Shown here piece by piece: positions 30,301 through 37,119 of a stretch of DNA of 64,000 bases. Origin of the DNA: an uncultured Actinomycetes bacterium (GTDB taxonomy: Bacteria; Actinomycetota; Actinomycetes; Nanopelagicales; Nanopelagicaceae); contig CAILXX010000004.1 of assembly GCA_903838295.1 (NCBI GenBank), positions 186,001 through 250,000 on the forward strand. Reading direction: 5' to 3'. Within the stretch, counting starts at the first letter, position 1, and each line of letters opens with the position of its first letter. The notes beneath the pieces are model-generated. The model saw only the letters and a program-made list of their open reading frames with translations, searched no databases and was not told the DNA's origin. The translations under genes were made by a program, and so were the position numbers.

Positions 30301-30670
30301 GAAGGAGCTGCAAGATAAGTGGCTCGCTTCATCGTGGGGGACCCGATCCCCAATTTCGGTAGAAGAAGGCTTCGAAACCGTTATTTCTGGGGTGGTACTT
30401 AGGGGCAGGATCGACGCAGTTTATCGTGTGGGAGATCAATATGAAGTAGTGGATTGGAAGACGGGCAGGATAAAGGAAGGGGAAGATCTCAACACCGCAT
30501 CGATCCAATTAGCAATGTACCGCCTCGCGTACTCCAAACAACACGGAATCCCTATCGAGAATATTCGCGCCGCTTTTCATTACGTCGCTGATAACCAGAC
30601 CATCTATCGAGATAATTTAAGTAGCGAAGAGGAAATCGAAGCGATTATTGGTTCAATCGAGTTAATCTAA
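27392..30670 (+). CDS. adnB: AdnB: UvrD-type helicase fused to RecB-type nuclease
   Basis: The partner of AdnA, 1092 residues from the ATG at 27392 that overlaps the adnA stop. The motor has 'DEQRLIIESR' (Q motif), 'GAGSGKTETM' (Walker A), 'LLDEYQDTSYSQ', 'VGDPNQAIYGWRGA', 'TVHAAKGAEWDVVAVPGL' and 'LGYVAFTRAKTHLF'. The nuclease has Asp1008 ('GRIDAV'), Asp1021 and Lys1023 ('VVDWKTG') with 'SIQLAMYRLA' following; it lacks the Fe-S cysteines, as expected for AdnB. In mycobacteria AdnB is the lead motor. CGAGG lies just before the start. Confidence 0.93.
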   Translation: MNAKIVDGQIILQREITATQIAQALHQAGGKLIEPTDEQRLIIESRHFGPSVIIAGAGSGKTETMSQRVLWLVANEVVAPQEILGLTFTRKAAGELSIRIRKRLRQLRKVGLLPPDPSTGLARDISVEVSTYHSYAGRTLVEHGIRMGIDADSEPLGEAAAWQLTSRIVNSFTDVDHEIVHKPDYIVEAVMTLSGELGEHAKTVSDIRNYLQENLARFEAVTNGSNEAIRDAVLTAKERLAILPMVEKVDQLRLESGQLTFNDQMSYAAKLVESVPEIGGIERSKYRVVLLDEYQDTSYSQVRFLSALFGGGHAVTAVGDPNQAIYGWRGASAETLGTFSQHFGGECREYDLLTTWRNDEKILEFANIVVGKIAELSLNQNSQQNSQKIAVKPLVARPGAGSGFLTCGLYSTVTEEAEAIADYFAAMWNHPERIARLEDDRSSFAVLVRVKAYIPLIESALRDRGIPTEVVGVGGLIHIPEIADIVALLRTISFPDSGTSLARLLVGPRLALGPKDLAALGSYSRTIAQSSHSRRSERLEEILENGAESPVEAEDFAIGSIIEAMEVIDAAPSQDFSPEGLRRLKEFAGDLTALRRELTGSITDVIIEAERFLKLDTEVLVRDGWKNGRRHLDKFLDEAAAFQRTGGTIANFLQWLETAEKREGGLKPATVTVNNRAAQILTVHAAKGAEWDVVAVPGLLKDVFPNQARSSSWTKYPGALPISFRGDHLQFQDFEFPQGDDAIKASVVKKSLDTFNDHWKAKHYLEELRLGYVAFTRAKTHLFCTATWFREGKEAVDPSILFDLLHTYLEDSDPEAILSDIDKPEENPNIANPKSAIWPITSSRATLIQESALLVKKASPLDVESAIATETDPEKLSLLHDANSLVVELARRRSQEIIYLPDRLSVSSLINLKSNPDEMALNLRRPMPRHTDLFAKRGTEFHLWIERHFGSQTLFDEDLFDPMAKEDFTLKELQDKWLASSWGTRSPISVEEGFETVISGVVLRGRIDAVYRVGDQYEVVDWKTGRIKEGEDLNTASIQLAMYRLAYSKQHGIPIENIRAAFHYVADNQTIYRDNLSSEEEIEAIIGSIELI

Positions 30671-31447
30671 TTCAATCGACACCCCAACTGGTCGATGATC
30701 ACTTATCAAAGAGTCCGGTACAACTAGCGGCTTAAATTTCAATTTTTTAGCTGCCAGAATATAATCAAATTGCAGTGATGGTTTATATGAAGGGTATGTC
30801 TTTTTACTTGCCAGAGATTTCCACGATGTTAATCGATCTGGAAGATTAAAAGCCATGTTGAGGTCACCAACAATTATGTGGCGCCCAGGAACTGTGCGAA
30901 GAAATCGCATAATCTTGAGCATTTGGAAATAATTCCAGAACGGCACAAATGATAAGTGGGTAGCGGTAACAGTGAAACCATTCTCGAGTTCGGCAACGAT
31001 CGCGACACGCGGTTCGTCTTGGGTGTACTTGAGCGTAAAACCTTTTGCTGTCGGAAAAGGTAATGGAATGCCGATCAACGATGCGGAGAGATCGATCCGA
31101 TGCCACCTGCGAACCGGAATCTTGGATGCCAAGCCGATTCCATAACCACTCTGAATTGATTCGGAGTGAATTATTTTTTCGGCATCCGAGGGGTGGCGCC
31201 AACCAACACCAGGGGTTCCAATCACTGCGCGCGCATATCCCCAATATGGAGCCTCCATTGCCGCGGCGATAATTTCCATTTGATGCACATTGCCAGAGCG
31301 CGATTGATTTTCATCCACTTCTTGCACAGCCAATACGTCAGCGCCTATCGAAGTGATCGAGGCGCGGATAGAATCGGCAAGCCCAGGTGAAGGCAGGGCG
31401 GGGTTGGACGATTGGCCGTTGAATATATTCCACGAGATGACCTTCAT
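30662..31447 (-). CDS. Endonuclease/exonuclease/phosphatase family protein
   Basis: A 261-residue metal-dependent hydrolase with the DNase I-like fold. Motifs in order are 'ISWNIFNG' (residues 4-11, metal-site Asn), 'VLAVQEVD' (Glu near 43), 'TATHLSF' (His), 'IIVGDLNMAF' (Asp/Asn near 195) and the C-terminal 'SDHRPV' (Asp-His). All active-site residues are present. The substrate may be nucleic acid, a phospholipid headgroup or another phosphodiester; the repair genes around it do not settle this. No signal peptide. It overlaps the adnB 3' end by 9 nt and is divergent from nudC. Confidence 0.85.
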   Translation of the reverse strand: MKVISWNIFNGQSSNPALPSPGLADSIRASITSIGADVLAVQEVDENQSRSGNVHQMEIIAAAMEAPYWGYARAVIGTPGVGWRHPSDAEKIIHSESIQSGYGIGLASKIPVRRWHRIDLSASLIGIPLPFPTAKGFTLKYTQDEPRVAIVAELENGFTVTATHLSFVPFWNYFQMLKIMRFLRTVPGRHIIVGDLNMAFNLPDRLTSWKSLASKKTYPSYKPSLQFDYILAAKKLKFKPLVVPDSLISDHRPVGVSIELD

Positions 31448-31475
31448 GAGGGCAGGCTAGTAGGGTCGCCTCCTA

Positions 31476-32372
31476 ATGAAAATCTTGAATCTGCCCCTTT
31501 CTAGGTCAAATGTCGATCGAGCTGCTCATATCCGCAGCGATCAGGCCGCCTTAGAGGCCGCTTGGGGTTCGGCTTCGATTGTTCACTTTAATGGTGAAGG
31601 TTTCCTGGTCGAAGGAGTATCTTTAAAGCACATAACTGCAAAGGACATCACTGTCCCAGGAGAACGAATCTTTCTTGGAACCCATGCGGGAATTTTCTAT
31701 TTTCTTTTCTGCAGCGAAACGATGATCGGCGCCGAAGAAGATTACAAGACGCTTAGAGAGATTAGCGCTGGCTTATCAGATTTAGATGTTGGTCTTGCGG
31801 TTCATGGACAGGCAGTTGCTCATTGGCATCACAAGACAGCTATCTGTTCTCAATGTGGTGACTCATTGCATCCGGCGTTAGGCGGATCGGTACGCAGGTG
31901 CATAAACGAACACGAACATTATCCGCGAACCGACCCTGCAATCATTGTCCTTGTAAAGGACAAGAAGGATCGAATTCTGATCGGACGACAAGCAGTCTGG
32001 CCCCAAAACCGATTCTCCACTTTTGCTGGATTTGTCGAAGCGGGAGAATCATTTGAGCAATGTGTGGTTCGTGAAGTTCTCGAAGAATCTGGTGTTACGG
32101 TGAGTGATATAAATTATCTCGGGTCACAACCCTGGCCTTTCCCACAATCATTGATGATCGCTTTTGAAGCGACGATACAAGATCCAGAGAGCGCACGGCC
32201 CGATGGCGAAGAGATCGTAGAGATTCGTTGGTATGACCGGGATTCACTATACGCGGATGCAACAGCTGGGCATCTCTTACTGCCACCTGTTGTCAGTGTT
32301 GCACGTGCCATGATTCAATCTTGGTATGGCAAAGATCGACCACCATTGCCTGGGGGAGAAACATGGCGATAA
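31476..32372 (+). CDS. nudC: NAD(+) diphosphatase / NAD-capped RNA decapping Nudix NudC
   Basis: Hydrolyses NAD(H) and can remove NAD caps from RNA. The 298-residue protein has a zinc ribbon with Cys124, Cys127 and Cys142 followed by a His-rich turn in place of the fourth Cys, then the Nudix box at 185-207 (Gly185, Glu191, Arg199-Glu200, Glu203-Glu204) and the NudC-specific 'SQPWPFPQSLM'. ATG 31476 has no ribosome site; TAGGGT lies 9 nt upstream. Its last 10 nt overlap uvrD2. Confidence 0.93.
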   Translation: MKILNLPLSRSNVDRAAHIRSDQAALEAAWGSASIVHFNGEGFLVEGVSLKHITAKDITVPGERIFLGTHAGIFYFLFCSETMIGAEEDYKTLREISAGLSDLDVGLAVHGQAVAHWHHKTAICSQCGDSLHPALGGSVRRCINEHEHYPRTDPAIIVLVKDKKDRILIGRQAVWPQNRFSTFAGFVEAGESFEQCVVREVLEESGVTVSDINYLGSQPWPFPQSLMIAFEATIQDPESARPDGEEIVEIRWYDRDSLYADATAGHLLLPPVVSVARAMIQSWYGKDRPPLPGGETWR

Positions 32373-33997
32373 TGGATCTGGAGTCGATACTTGTTGGCTT
32401 GGATCCAGAACAGCGTGAAGTGGTCACCAGCATTAGGGGGCCTGTGTGTGTCATTGCTGGCGCAGGCACGGGTAAGACTCGTGTAATTACACATCGAATC
32501 GCTTATGCAATTGCTGCTGGAGTAACTGACCCCACGAAGACTTTGGCGCTAACTTTTACGGCCCGTGCTGCTGGTGAAATGCGTGCCCGGCTACGTACCT
32601 TGGGCGTACCCAATGCCGCTGCCCGCACTTTTCACTCGGCTGCGCTCAAACAATTAATGTATTTCTGGCCATACTCTTTTGGCGGAACCTTCCCAAAACT
32701 TCTAACCACAAAGGCCGGTTTTTTAAGCGAAGCAATGGGACGCAGTGACACTTCTTTGGTACCTGGCGTTCAGACATTGCGAGAGATCAGTGGAGAGATT
32801 GAGTGGGCTAAAGCTTTGCAAACGGCGCCATCGGATTATGTTGAAGAGGCGCTCGGTGCAGGAAGAACTTTGCGGATTCCGAATGGTCGCCCCGATAAGG
32901 AAAATTTTTCGGAGGTCGCAAAAGTTTATCAGGCATATGAAACTCTAAAACATCAAGAGCGAGTTATAGATTTTGAAGATGTCTTGCTACTAACCGTAGG
33001 AATGCTAGAAGAGGATCGAGATGTCCGTGAAAGAGTTCGAGATCAATATCGGTATTTCACGGTAGATGAGTATCAGGATGTATCTCCGCTACAACAACGA
33101 CTCTTGAATTTGTGGCTAGGGGATCGCGATGACATATGTGTAGTGGGTGATGCAGCACAGACAATTTACTCCTTTGCCGGAGCAACGTCGGGTTTCTTAT
33201 TGGGCTTCACGCAACGCTTTCCGAAGGCACAGGTGATTCGACTAACTCGTGGATATCGATCCACGCCAGAGATTATTGAAATGGCTAACCAAGTACTTAA
33301 AGCGGGTACTTCAAATGTTGACCATGAATTAGTGTCTATGAATGAACGTGGTGAAAAGTTGGAACTTAATTCTTTTGCCACGACATCTGCTGAAGTAAAT
33401 GCCGTGGTTGACGCCATTGTAAATCTGGGATCGACTCATTCTGATATTGCAATTTTAGCTAGGACAAATTCTCAACTCGACCCCTATGAAGTTGCACTAA
33501 AGAACCGTGGCGTAGAAACACAGTTGAAAAATGCAGAACGTTTCTTTGACCGCGTCGATGTCAGAGATGCAATGCGCGTGATCCGAAGTGCATCAGTTCT
33601 GCCAAGTGAGGGGGGTGATTGGCTTGTTGATCTTAAGTCTGTACTGCGTCCATTTGGAGCGACAGATTACGTACGAGCTTTCACGACGCTTGCCGAAGAA
33701 ATGGAAGCAAACGGGAGAAATAATTTACGAGCGTTCTTACGCGAACTTGAAGATCGAGCCGAACAGAACAATCCGCCGACCCTTCCAGGCGTGGTGTTAT
33801 CGACCCTTCATGCGGCTAAGGGTTTGGAGTGGGACCATGTTTACTTGATAGGCATCAATGAGGGAATTTTGCCGATGGGTAAGGAGATCGAAGAGGAGCG
33901 CCGGCTTTTTTACGTGGGACTCACGCGTGCTAAGCGCACAGTGCACTTGTCGTATGCGGGCCAAGCCTCAGAATTTTTGGCCCCGATTCATGGCTGA
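32363..33997 (+). CDS. uvrD2: UvrD2-like SF1 helicase, short form
   Basis: A 3'-5' DNA helicase of 544 residues. 'LDPEQREVV' (Q motif), 'AGAGTGKTRVI' (Walker A), 'TVDEYQDVSPLQ' (Walker B), 'VGDAAQTIYSFAGA', 'TRGYRST', 'TLHAAKGLEWDHVYLIG' and 'RRLFYVGLTRAKRTVHLSYA' are all present. It ends soon after motif VI and lacks the HRDC and tetracysteine domains I recall for mycobacterial UvrD2 (about 700 residues). The ATG at 32363 with GGGGGAGA upstream is the start; the frame extends 42 nt further up but without a ribosome site. Confidence 0.9.
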   Translation: MAIMDLESILVGLDPEQREVVTSIRGPVCVIAGAGTGKTRVITHRIAYAIAAGVTDPTKTLALTFTARAAGEMRARLRTLGVPNAAARTFHSAALKQLMYFWPYSFGGTFPKLLTTKAGFLSEAMGRSDTSLVPGVQTLREISGEIEWAKALQTAPSDYVEEALGAGRTLRIPNGRPDKENFSEVAKVYQAYETLKHQERVIDFEDVLLLTVGMLEEDRDVRERVRDQYRYFTVDEYQDVSPLQQRLLNLWLGDRDDICVVGDAAQTIYSFAGATSGFLLGFTQRFPKAQVIRLTRGYRSTPEIIEMANQVLKAGTSNVDHELVSMNERGEKLELNSFATTSAEVNAVVDAIVNLGSTHSDIAILARTNSQLDPYEVALKNRGVETQLKNAERFFDRVDVRDAMRVIRSASVLPSEGGDWLVDLKSVLRPFGATDYVRAFTTLAEEMEANGRNNLRAFLRELEDRAEQNNPPTLPGVVLSTLHAAKGLEWDHVYLIGINEGILPMGKEIEEERRLFYVGLTRAKRTVHLSYAGQASEFLAPIHG

Positions 33998-34022
33998 GCG
34001 TTGATTTTTGAATGTAATTAGG

Positions 34023-34052
34023 TTGCCTGGCGGATTATCAGTCGGGTACTCT
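34023..34052 (+). promoter_or_regulatory. Candidate whiB7 promoter
   Basis: TTGCCT at 34023-34028 and TACTCT at 34047-34052 are 18 bp apart. An AT-rich stretch lies just upstream of the -35 (about 34002-34020), which is the feature reported for WhiB7-activated promoters. This predicts a start near 34059 and a leader of about 300 nt, and possible autoactivation. Confidence 0.45.
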
Positions 34053-34106
34053 TGCCTAGTTCGATTAATTGATCGCGCATGAACGCACGTAAACGTGGAG
34101 GCAGTT

Positions 34107-34262
34107 GTGTCAGTACAACTAAGAACCGCTAGCACCGCCGGTGCTGCGATTTCTGCTGCCTACGCACCAACAACTCACGCTCATACATACGCCGCCAAGT
34201 TCTGGGCAACCAAGAATTTTGCAGCCTATGGACTGCGCGGAACCTGGAGTTCGATTCGGTAA
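34107..34262 (+). CDS. whiB7 leader peptide (uORF, 51 aa)
   Basis: A GTG-start frame of 51 codons ending TAA at 34260-34262, preceded by GGAGG at 34097-34101 with ideal spacing. The peptide begins MSVQLRTASTAG, is rich in Ala and Thr, and ends GLRGTWSSIR. It resembles no domain I know. Its last codons (34237-34252) make the 5' arm of an antiterminator hairpin and its stop lies in the loop, so the act of translating it, rather than the peptide, is the likely function: a ribosome slowed by antibiotic early in the frame would favour whiB7 expression. Confidence 0.75.
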   Translation: MSVQLRTASTAGAAISAAYAPTTHAHTYAAKFWATKNFAAYGLRGTWSSIR

Positions 34263-34288
34263 AACGAAAAGAACCCACCAGGGACCGC
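34237..34288 (+). promoter_or_regulatory. Antiterminator hairpin in whiB7 leader
   Basis: GCGG (34237-34240), CCTGG (34243-34247) and GTTC (34249-34252) can pair with GAAC (34271-34274), CCAGG (34278-34282) and CCGC (34285-34288) in order, with small internal loops. This structure uses the whole 5' arm of the terminator (34282-34288), so the two hairpins exclude each other. Confidence 0.65.
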
Positions 34289-34321
34289 ACATCCAATCGG
34301 ATGAGCGGTCCTTTTTCTTTT
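34282..34321 (+). terminator. Intrinsic terminator (attenuator) in whiB7 leader
   Basis: GGACCGC at 34282-34288 pairs with GCGGTCC at 34305-34311, extended inside by ATCC/GGAT, and is followed by TTTTTCTTTT. It lies 20 nt after the uORF stop and 42 nt before whiB7, where only a conditional role makes sense. Confidence 0.9.
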
Positions 34322-34362
34322 ATCCCGATAAGTAGAAACTAACGAAAAAGGAGGCGAGAACA

Positions 34363-34722
34363 ATGGCTGTTCTCTTTAGTGAACTGTTGGTTCCCGGATG
34401 GGCTGATGGTGACATGATCGGATTAAGTGAAGTAACGGGAGAGATTTCCCTTCCCTGCCACGATGCAGATGCAGACCTCTTCTTCGACGAGGCGCCAGCA
34501 CGAGTTGCGCTTGCTAAGTCACTTTGTGCAGCTTGCCCTATGAAGGCAGCCTGTTTAGAAGGCGCCATGTCACGGCAGGAACCGTGCGGAGTATGGGGTG
34601 GAGAGTTATTCGTTGAAGGAAGGCCAGTCGCGGTAAAGCGAACCGTGGGCCGCCCTCGAGTACTCCCACAAGTCGCCGCTTTAGAGATCGAAGTGATCGA
34701 CGACGAAGCGCTTGCAAGTTAA
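34363..34722 (+). CDS. whiB7: WhiB7 family iron-sulfur transcriptional regulator
   Basis: WhiB7 binds the primary sigma factor and activates intrinsic antibiotic-resistance genes. The 119-residue protein has the four cluster cysteines Cys32, Cys55, Cys58 and Cys64, the G[VI]WGG turn at 76-80, and a C-terminal AT-hook GRPR at 96-99 that separates WhiB7 from other WhiB proteins. AAAGGAGG precedes the ATG at good spacing. Position just after uvrD2 matches Mycobacterium. Targets may include efflux genes such as those near the start of this window; that is a guess. About 15 residues longer at the C-terminus than most. Confidence 0.9.
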   Translation: MAVLFSELLVPGWADGDMIGLSEVTGEISLPCHDADADLFFDEAPARVALAKSLCAACPMKAACLEGAMSRQEPCGVWGGELFVEGRPVAVKRTVGRPRVLPQVAALEIEVIDDEALAS

Positions 34723-34731
34723 CGAGGGTTC

Positions 34732-35763
34732 TCATTGGCATCCACAGGATCCATGGAAGCCCCAGTACCGATGCTCTGGTATCGACAATGGGGCCAGTAG
34801 ATCAAGCCAGTATGACGATGCCATTAGAGAACTCTCGCTTGTTGCTACATATTCACTGACACACATGGCGATCAGGCCTGCAATATAGGCTGAAGCAGCG
34901 GTAGGTAGTTCGGTGCGCAATTTTTCTGCAGCGCTATTAATCTCCAAATCCCTTTTAGTTAAGGTAACGCAACGTAAGCAGGGCGTAATTCCTGGAATGA
35001 CTAACGGTCCTATCTCTACATGATTACCTATTATTGAATTTATGTGAAGGTGCTTTGACCCTTCGCTCATCCACCGTTGAACATAATCCCATTCGAGTGG
35101 GATAGTCGAAATTATTAAATCAGGGTTAGCTTTGGCGAGCAGTTCGCTTTTAAGAATTTGAGAGTTGCGAATGATCTCTCGAGAAAAATCTATGCGGCTC
35201 TTGCCGATATCCGTTGTTCGGGTCGTAAATCCACATACATCATCGGCTTCGATTCGACTCGACAAAAATGCGCGACTAATGATTCGAGTGTTAGCAAACC
35301 CAATTCCTTGTAGCGCCGCCAATAAATTTCTTGCCAGTCGATTTTCGCCAGAGATCAAGATTGTAAAAGCTTCTCGTTCGTGTAACTCTTGACTTCCGCC
35401 ATCACTGGATCCGGCGCGATGGGTAATCAGATCGAGTTCTGATTGAAGTCGAGCTCTAATTAAAAGATGGCTTTCGTTCCTACCAACCAGGTCCGGGGTG
35501 ATTAAGGTTTCGAGCAGCCCGTACCCAATCAAGATTCCTTGGAGTTGCTGAATTTGGGCGAGATCTTCCCCTAAGCCGTTGGCGATATCTTTGATGTGAT
35601 TGTGGCCATCAAAATATCGAAGAGTTTGTAGGTGGGGATCTTTAGCAATCATCACTCCAAATGTGGGAAGCCCAACATATATTTCATCCCCTCGCTCGCC
35701 GTACGTGACGCCACTCTTGAGCCGGGGGTAGTTGCCGATGGTTGTTGGATTAGTTGCGATCAT
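34732..35763 (-). CDS. ThiF/E1-like protein (TOMM cyclodehydratase partner-like)
   Basis: About 343 residues. The N-terminal 90 residues resemble the winged-helix leader-binding region of E1-like proteins ('VGLPTFGVMIAKDP...LRYFDGHNHIKDIANGL'), the middle is a Rossmann-type core ('FTILISGENRLARNLLAALQGIGF' near 131), and the C-terminal part has 'GPLVIPGITPCLRCVTLTKRDLE' and ends HGSCGC, likely zinc-binding cysteines. These features match actinobacterial ThiF-family proteins related to thiazole/oxazole peptide cyclodehydratases. I recall a similar gene near whiB7 in Mycobacterium (Rv3196). No ATP-grasp/YcaO partner is nearby. Function unknown. ATG 35763 is preferred over TTG 35769. Confidence 0.72.
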   Translation of the reverse strand: MIATNPTTIGNYPRLKSGVTYGERGDEIYVGLPTFGVMIAKDPHLQTLRYFDGHNHIKDIANGLGEDLAQIQQLQGILIGYGLLETLITPDLVGRNESHLLIRARLQSELDLITHRAGSSDGGSQELHEREAFTILISGENRLARNLLAALQGIGFANTRIISRAFLSSRIEADDVCGFTTRTTDIGKSRIDFSREIIRNSQILKSELLAKANPDLIISTIPLEWDYVQRWMSEGSKHLHINSIIGNHVEIGPLVIPGITPCLRCVTLTKRDLEINSAAEKLRTELPTAASAYIAGLIAMCVSEYVATSESSLMASSYWLDLLAPLSIPEHRYWGFHGSCGCQ

Positions 35764-35819
35764 GCGCAAAGGATTACTGATTCGCAGGGTCTTATTTGCT
35801 CAGATCGGTTATCTGGGGA

Positions 35820-35852
35820 TAAAAAAATCGGCCCCGTATAACTCGGGGCCGA
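35820..35852 (-). terminator. Intrinsic terminator after the DUF5679 gene
   Basis: TCGGCCCCG at 35828-35836 pairs with CGGGGCCGA at 35844-35852; on the minus strand a run of seven T residues follows (35821-35827). Confidence 0.92.
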
Positions 35853-35881
35853 CCTGGTAATTTATTTAGGCTACCTACAAT

Positions 35882-35933
35882 TTACGCCTTAGTTTTTAAG
35901 GCTTACGCCTTAGTTTTTAAGGCTTACGCCTTA
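35882..35933. repeat. Tandem 21-bp repeat of small hairpins at the end of the DUF5679 gene
   Basis: Two perfect 21-bp copies (35882-35902 and 35903-35923) are followed by 10 bp of a third that is the last codons and stop of the gene. Each unit contains GCCTTA-AAAAC-TAAGGC on the minus strand, a 6-bp hairpin. The unit seems to have grown by duplication from the gene's own 3' end. Confidence 0.9.
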
Positions 35934-36082
35934 CCCAAGATGCGATTGACCTTAGTGCCACATGTTGGGCAGATGCCCTGTGCCATACGGCGACCAGATT
36001 CAGAGACCTTCACATGACCTTCGAATGAACGCTTCTCTTTGCACTTAACGCAGTAGGCCTCGCCTTTGTATTCCTCAGCCAT
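35924..36082 (-). CDS. DUF5679 small zinc-ribbon protein (52 aa)
   Basis: A 52-residue protein, MAEEYKGEAYC onward, with two CxxC pairs (YCVKCK and CPTCG) that should bind zinc, and the family core 'SESGRRMAQGICPTCGTKVNRIL'. DUF5679 proteins are conserved in actinobacteria and resemble ribosomal or RNA-binding zinc ribbons; function unknown. The start at 36082 has GGAGGG 6 nt upstream; the frame continues up to 36106 but without support. Its own strong terminator lies about 70 nt after the stop. Confidence 0.88.
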   Translation of the reverse strand: MAEEYKGEAYCVKCKEKRSFEGHVKVSESGRRMAQGICPTCGTKVNRILGKA

Positions 36083-36281
36083 GATGACCCTCCTATCGCC
36101 ACACACTCAAAGCTTCGGGAGTGTCCCGTCACGAGCGCGCGTACGAGAACACGATACCCCCGCCGTAGGCTTAAACGCGGGATTTCACGCTCAGTTCTGT
36201 GTCGAGAAAGCGAAGATGTACAACTTTCTGGGGTGGATTGGGCTAAATGTCCGAATTTTCTTCCGAATCTTCCGAGTGTGC

Positions 36282-36914
36282 TTATTGGTGGAGAATCGGC
36301 TCTGGCATGGCAGATATTCCAGCCTCGAAGCCTTCCAGAAAGGCTTCGGCACGATCTTTATCTGTATACCTGTCCAAGAACTCTTGGAAGTCTGTGCCAT
36401 GGCCAGGAATCCTCAAATGGATCAATTCATGAAAAACGACGCAGGCAATCACATACTCGGGAGCGCCATTGAGTCTCAAAGAGATTCGAATCGTGCCATC
36501 CCCAGTCGTGCATGAGCCCCAACGCTCGCGCATATTGCGCCAGGTGATTGAAGATGGTCGCTCATGAAAATCTGGAAGGAATCGGCGCAGTAAATCGGCG
36601 GCCATCGTCTCTAGGAGCTGGTCACTACTTCGATTCTTGGCTTCTCGACGTAAGACGATCTCGATCATCTCCGGAATTGCTGCAAATTCGTCTTTTCGGG
36701 ACATGCGATCAGGGATATGGATCTCAATAATTCCATTTTGACGGTAAGCGCTCATGCTGCGTTTTCGTCGGCTACTTCGGATGACTCGGAACTCTGGAAG
36801 GTTGTCGGGTAGCGGCTTTATACGCTGAAACTTCTCGCTCTTTTTCTCATTTATCACGGACGGCAAGGTATCGCCAAAGAGGGAGCCTTGAAGAAAATTA
36901 TCCACCGATTCCAA
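36282..36914 (-). CDS. YgjP-like (DUF45) zinc metallopeptidase
   Basis: A 210-residue protein with 'SYRQNG'-type N-terminal strands and the C-terminal WLM/YgjP core: 'RNMRERWGSC' near 128, then the zinc motif HELIH near 163-167 and 'IPGHGTDF' carrying the third ligand His. The family includes predicted intracellular metallopeptidases often near restriction or repair genes. TTG 36914 is the start, with GGGGGA 6 nt upstream. Substrate unknown. Confidence 0.86.
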   Translation of the reverse strand: MESVDNFLQGSLFGDTLPSVINEKKSEKFQRIKPLPDNLPEFRVIRSSRRKRSMSAYRQNGIIEIHIPDRMSRKDEFAAIPEMIEIVLRREAKNRSSDQLLETMAADLLRRFLPDFHERPSSITWRNMRERWGSCTTGDGTIRISLRLNGAPEYVIACVVFHELIHLRIPGHGTDFQEFLDRYTDKDRAEAFLEGFEAGISAMPEPILHQ

Positions 36915-37034
36915 AAGTTATCCCCCGTTTCTCCACAGTGTTATCAACAAGACACGTAGAAGAATTGTGGCATCTATTTTTGTTATTCGCTCGGAGTTAG
37001 CATAGGTTTTACTCACCAAGTCCTCGGATAACCG

Positions 37035-37067
37035 TTTGATATCTGCAAGGGGAAGGCAGATAACAAA
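37035..37067. other. Hairpin in the gap between the zincin-like and YgjP genes
   Basis: TTTG and ATCTGC (37041-37046) pair with GCAGAT (37056-37061) and CAAA around an A/G-rich loop. It could stabilise or end the minus-strand transcript of the gene at 37120. No T-run is present, so it is not a standard terminator. Confidence 0.35.
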
Positions 37068-37119
37068 TGTGCGGCCGGGGATTTGGCTTTTTAACGCCCT
37101 AATCCGATTTGATTGAAAG

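Noticed and set aside
24249-33997. Three UvrD-like genes as a defence island
   Set aside because: The first two are the AdnA-AdnB pair with matching nuclease domains and the third is UvrD2 beside nudC and whiB7; this is core actinobacterial repair gene order, with no restriction, toxin or phage genes.
34107-35763. A peptide natural-product (TOMM) cluster with the uORF as precursor
   Set aside because: No YcaO or dehydrogenase gene is present, the uORF lies on the other strand and its position fits attenuation of whiB7.
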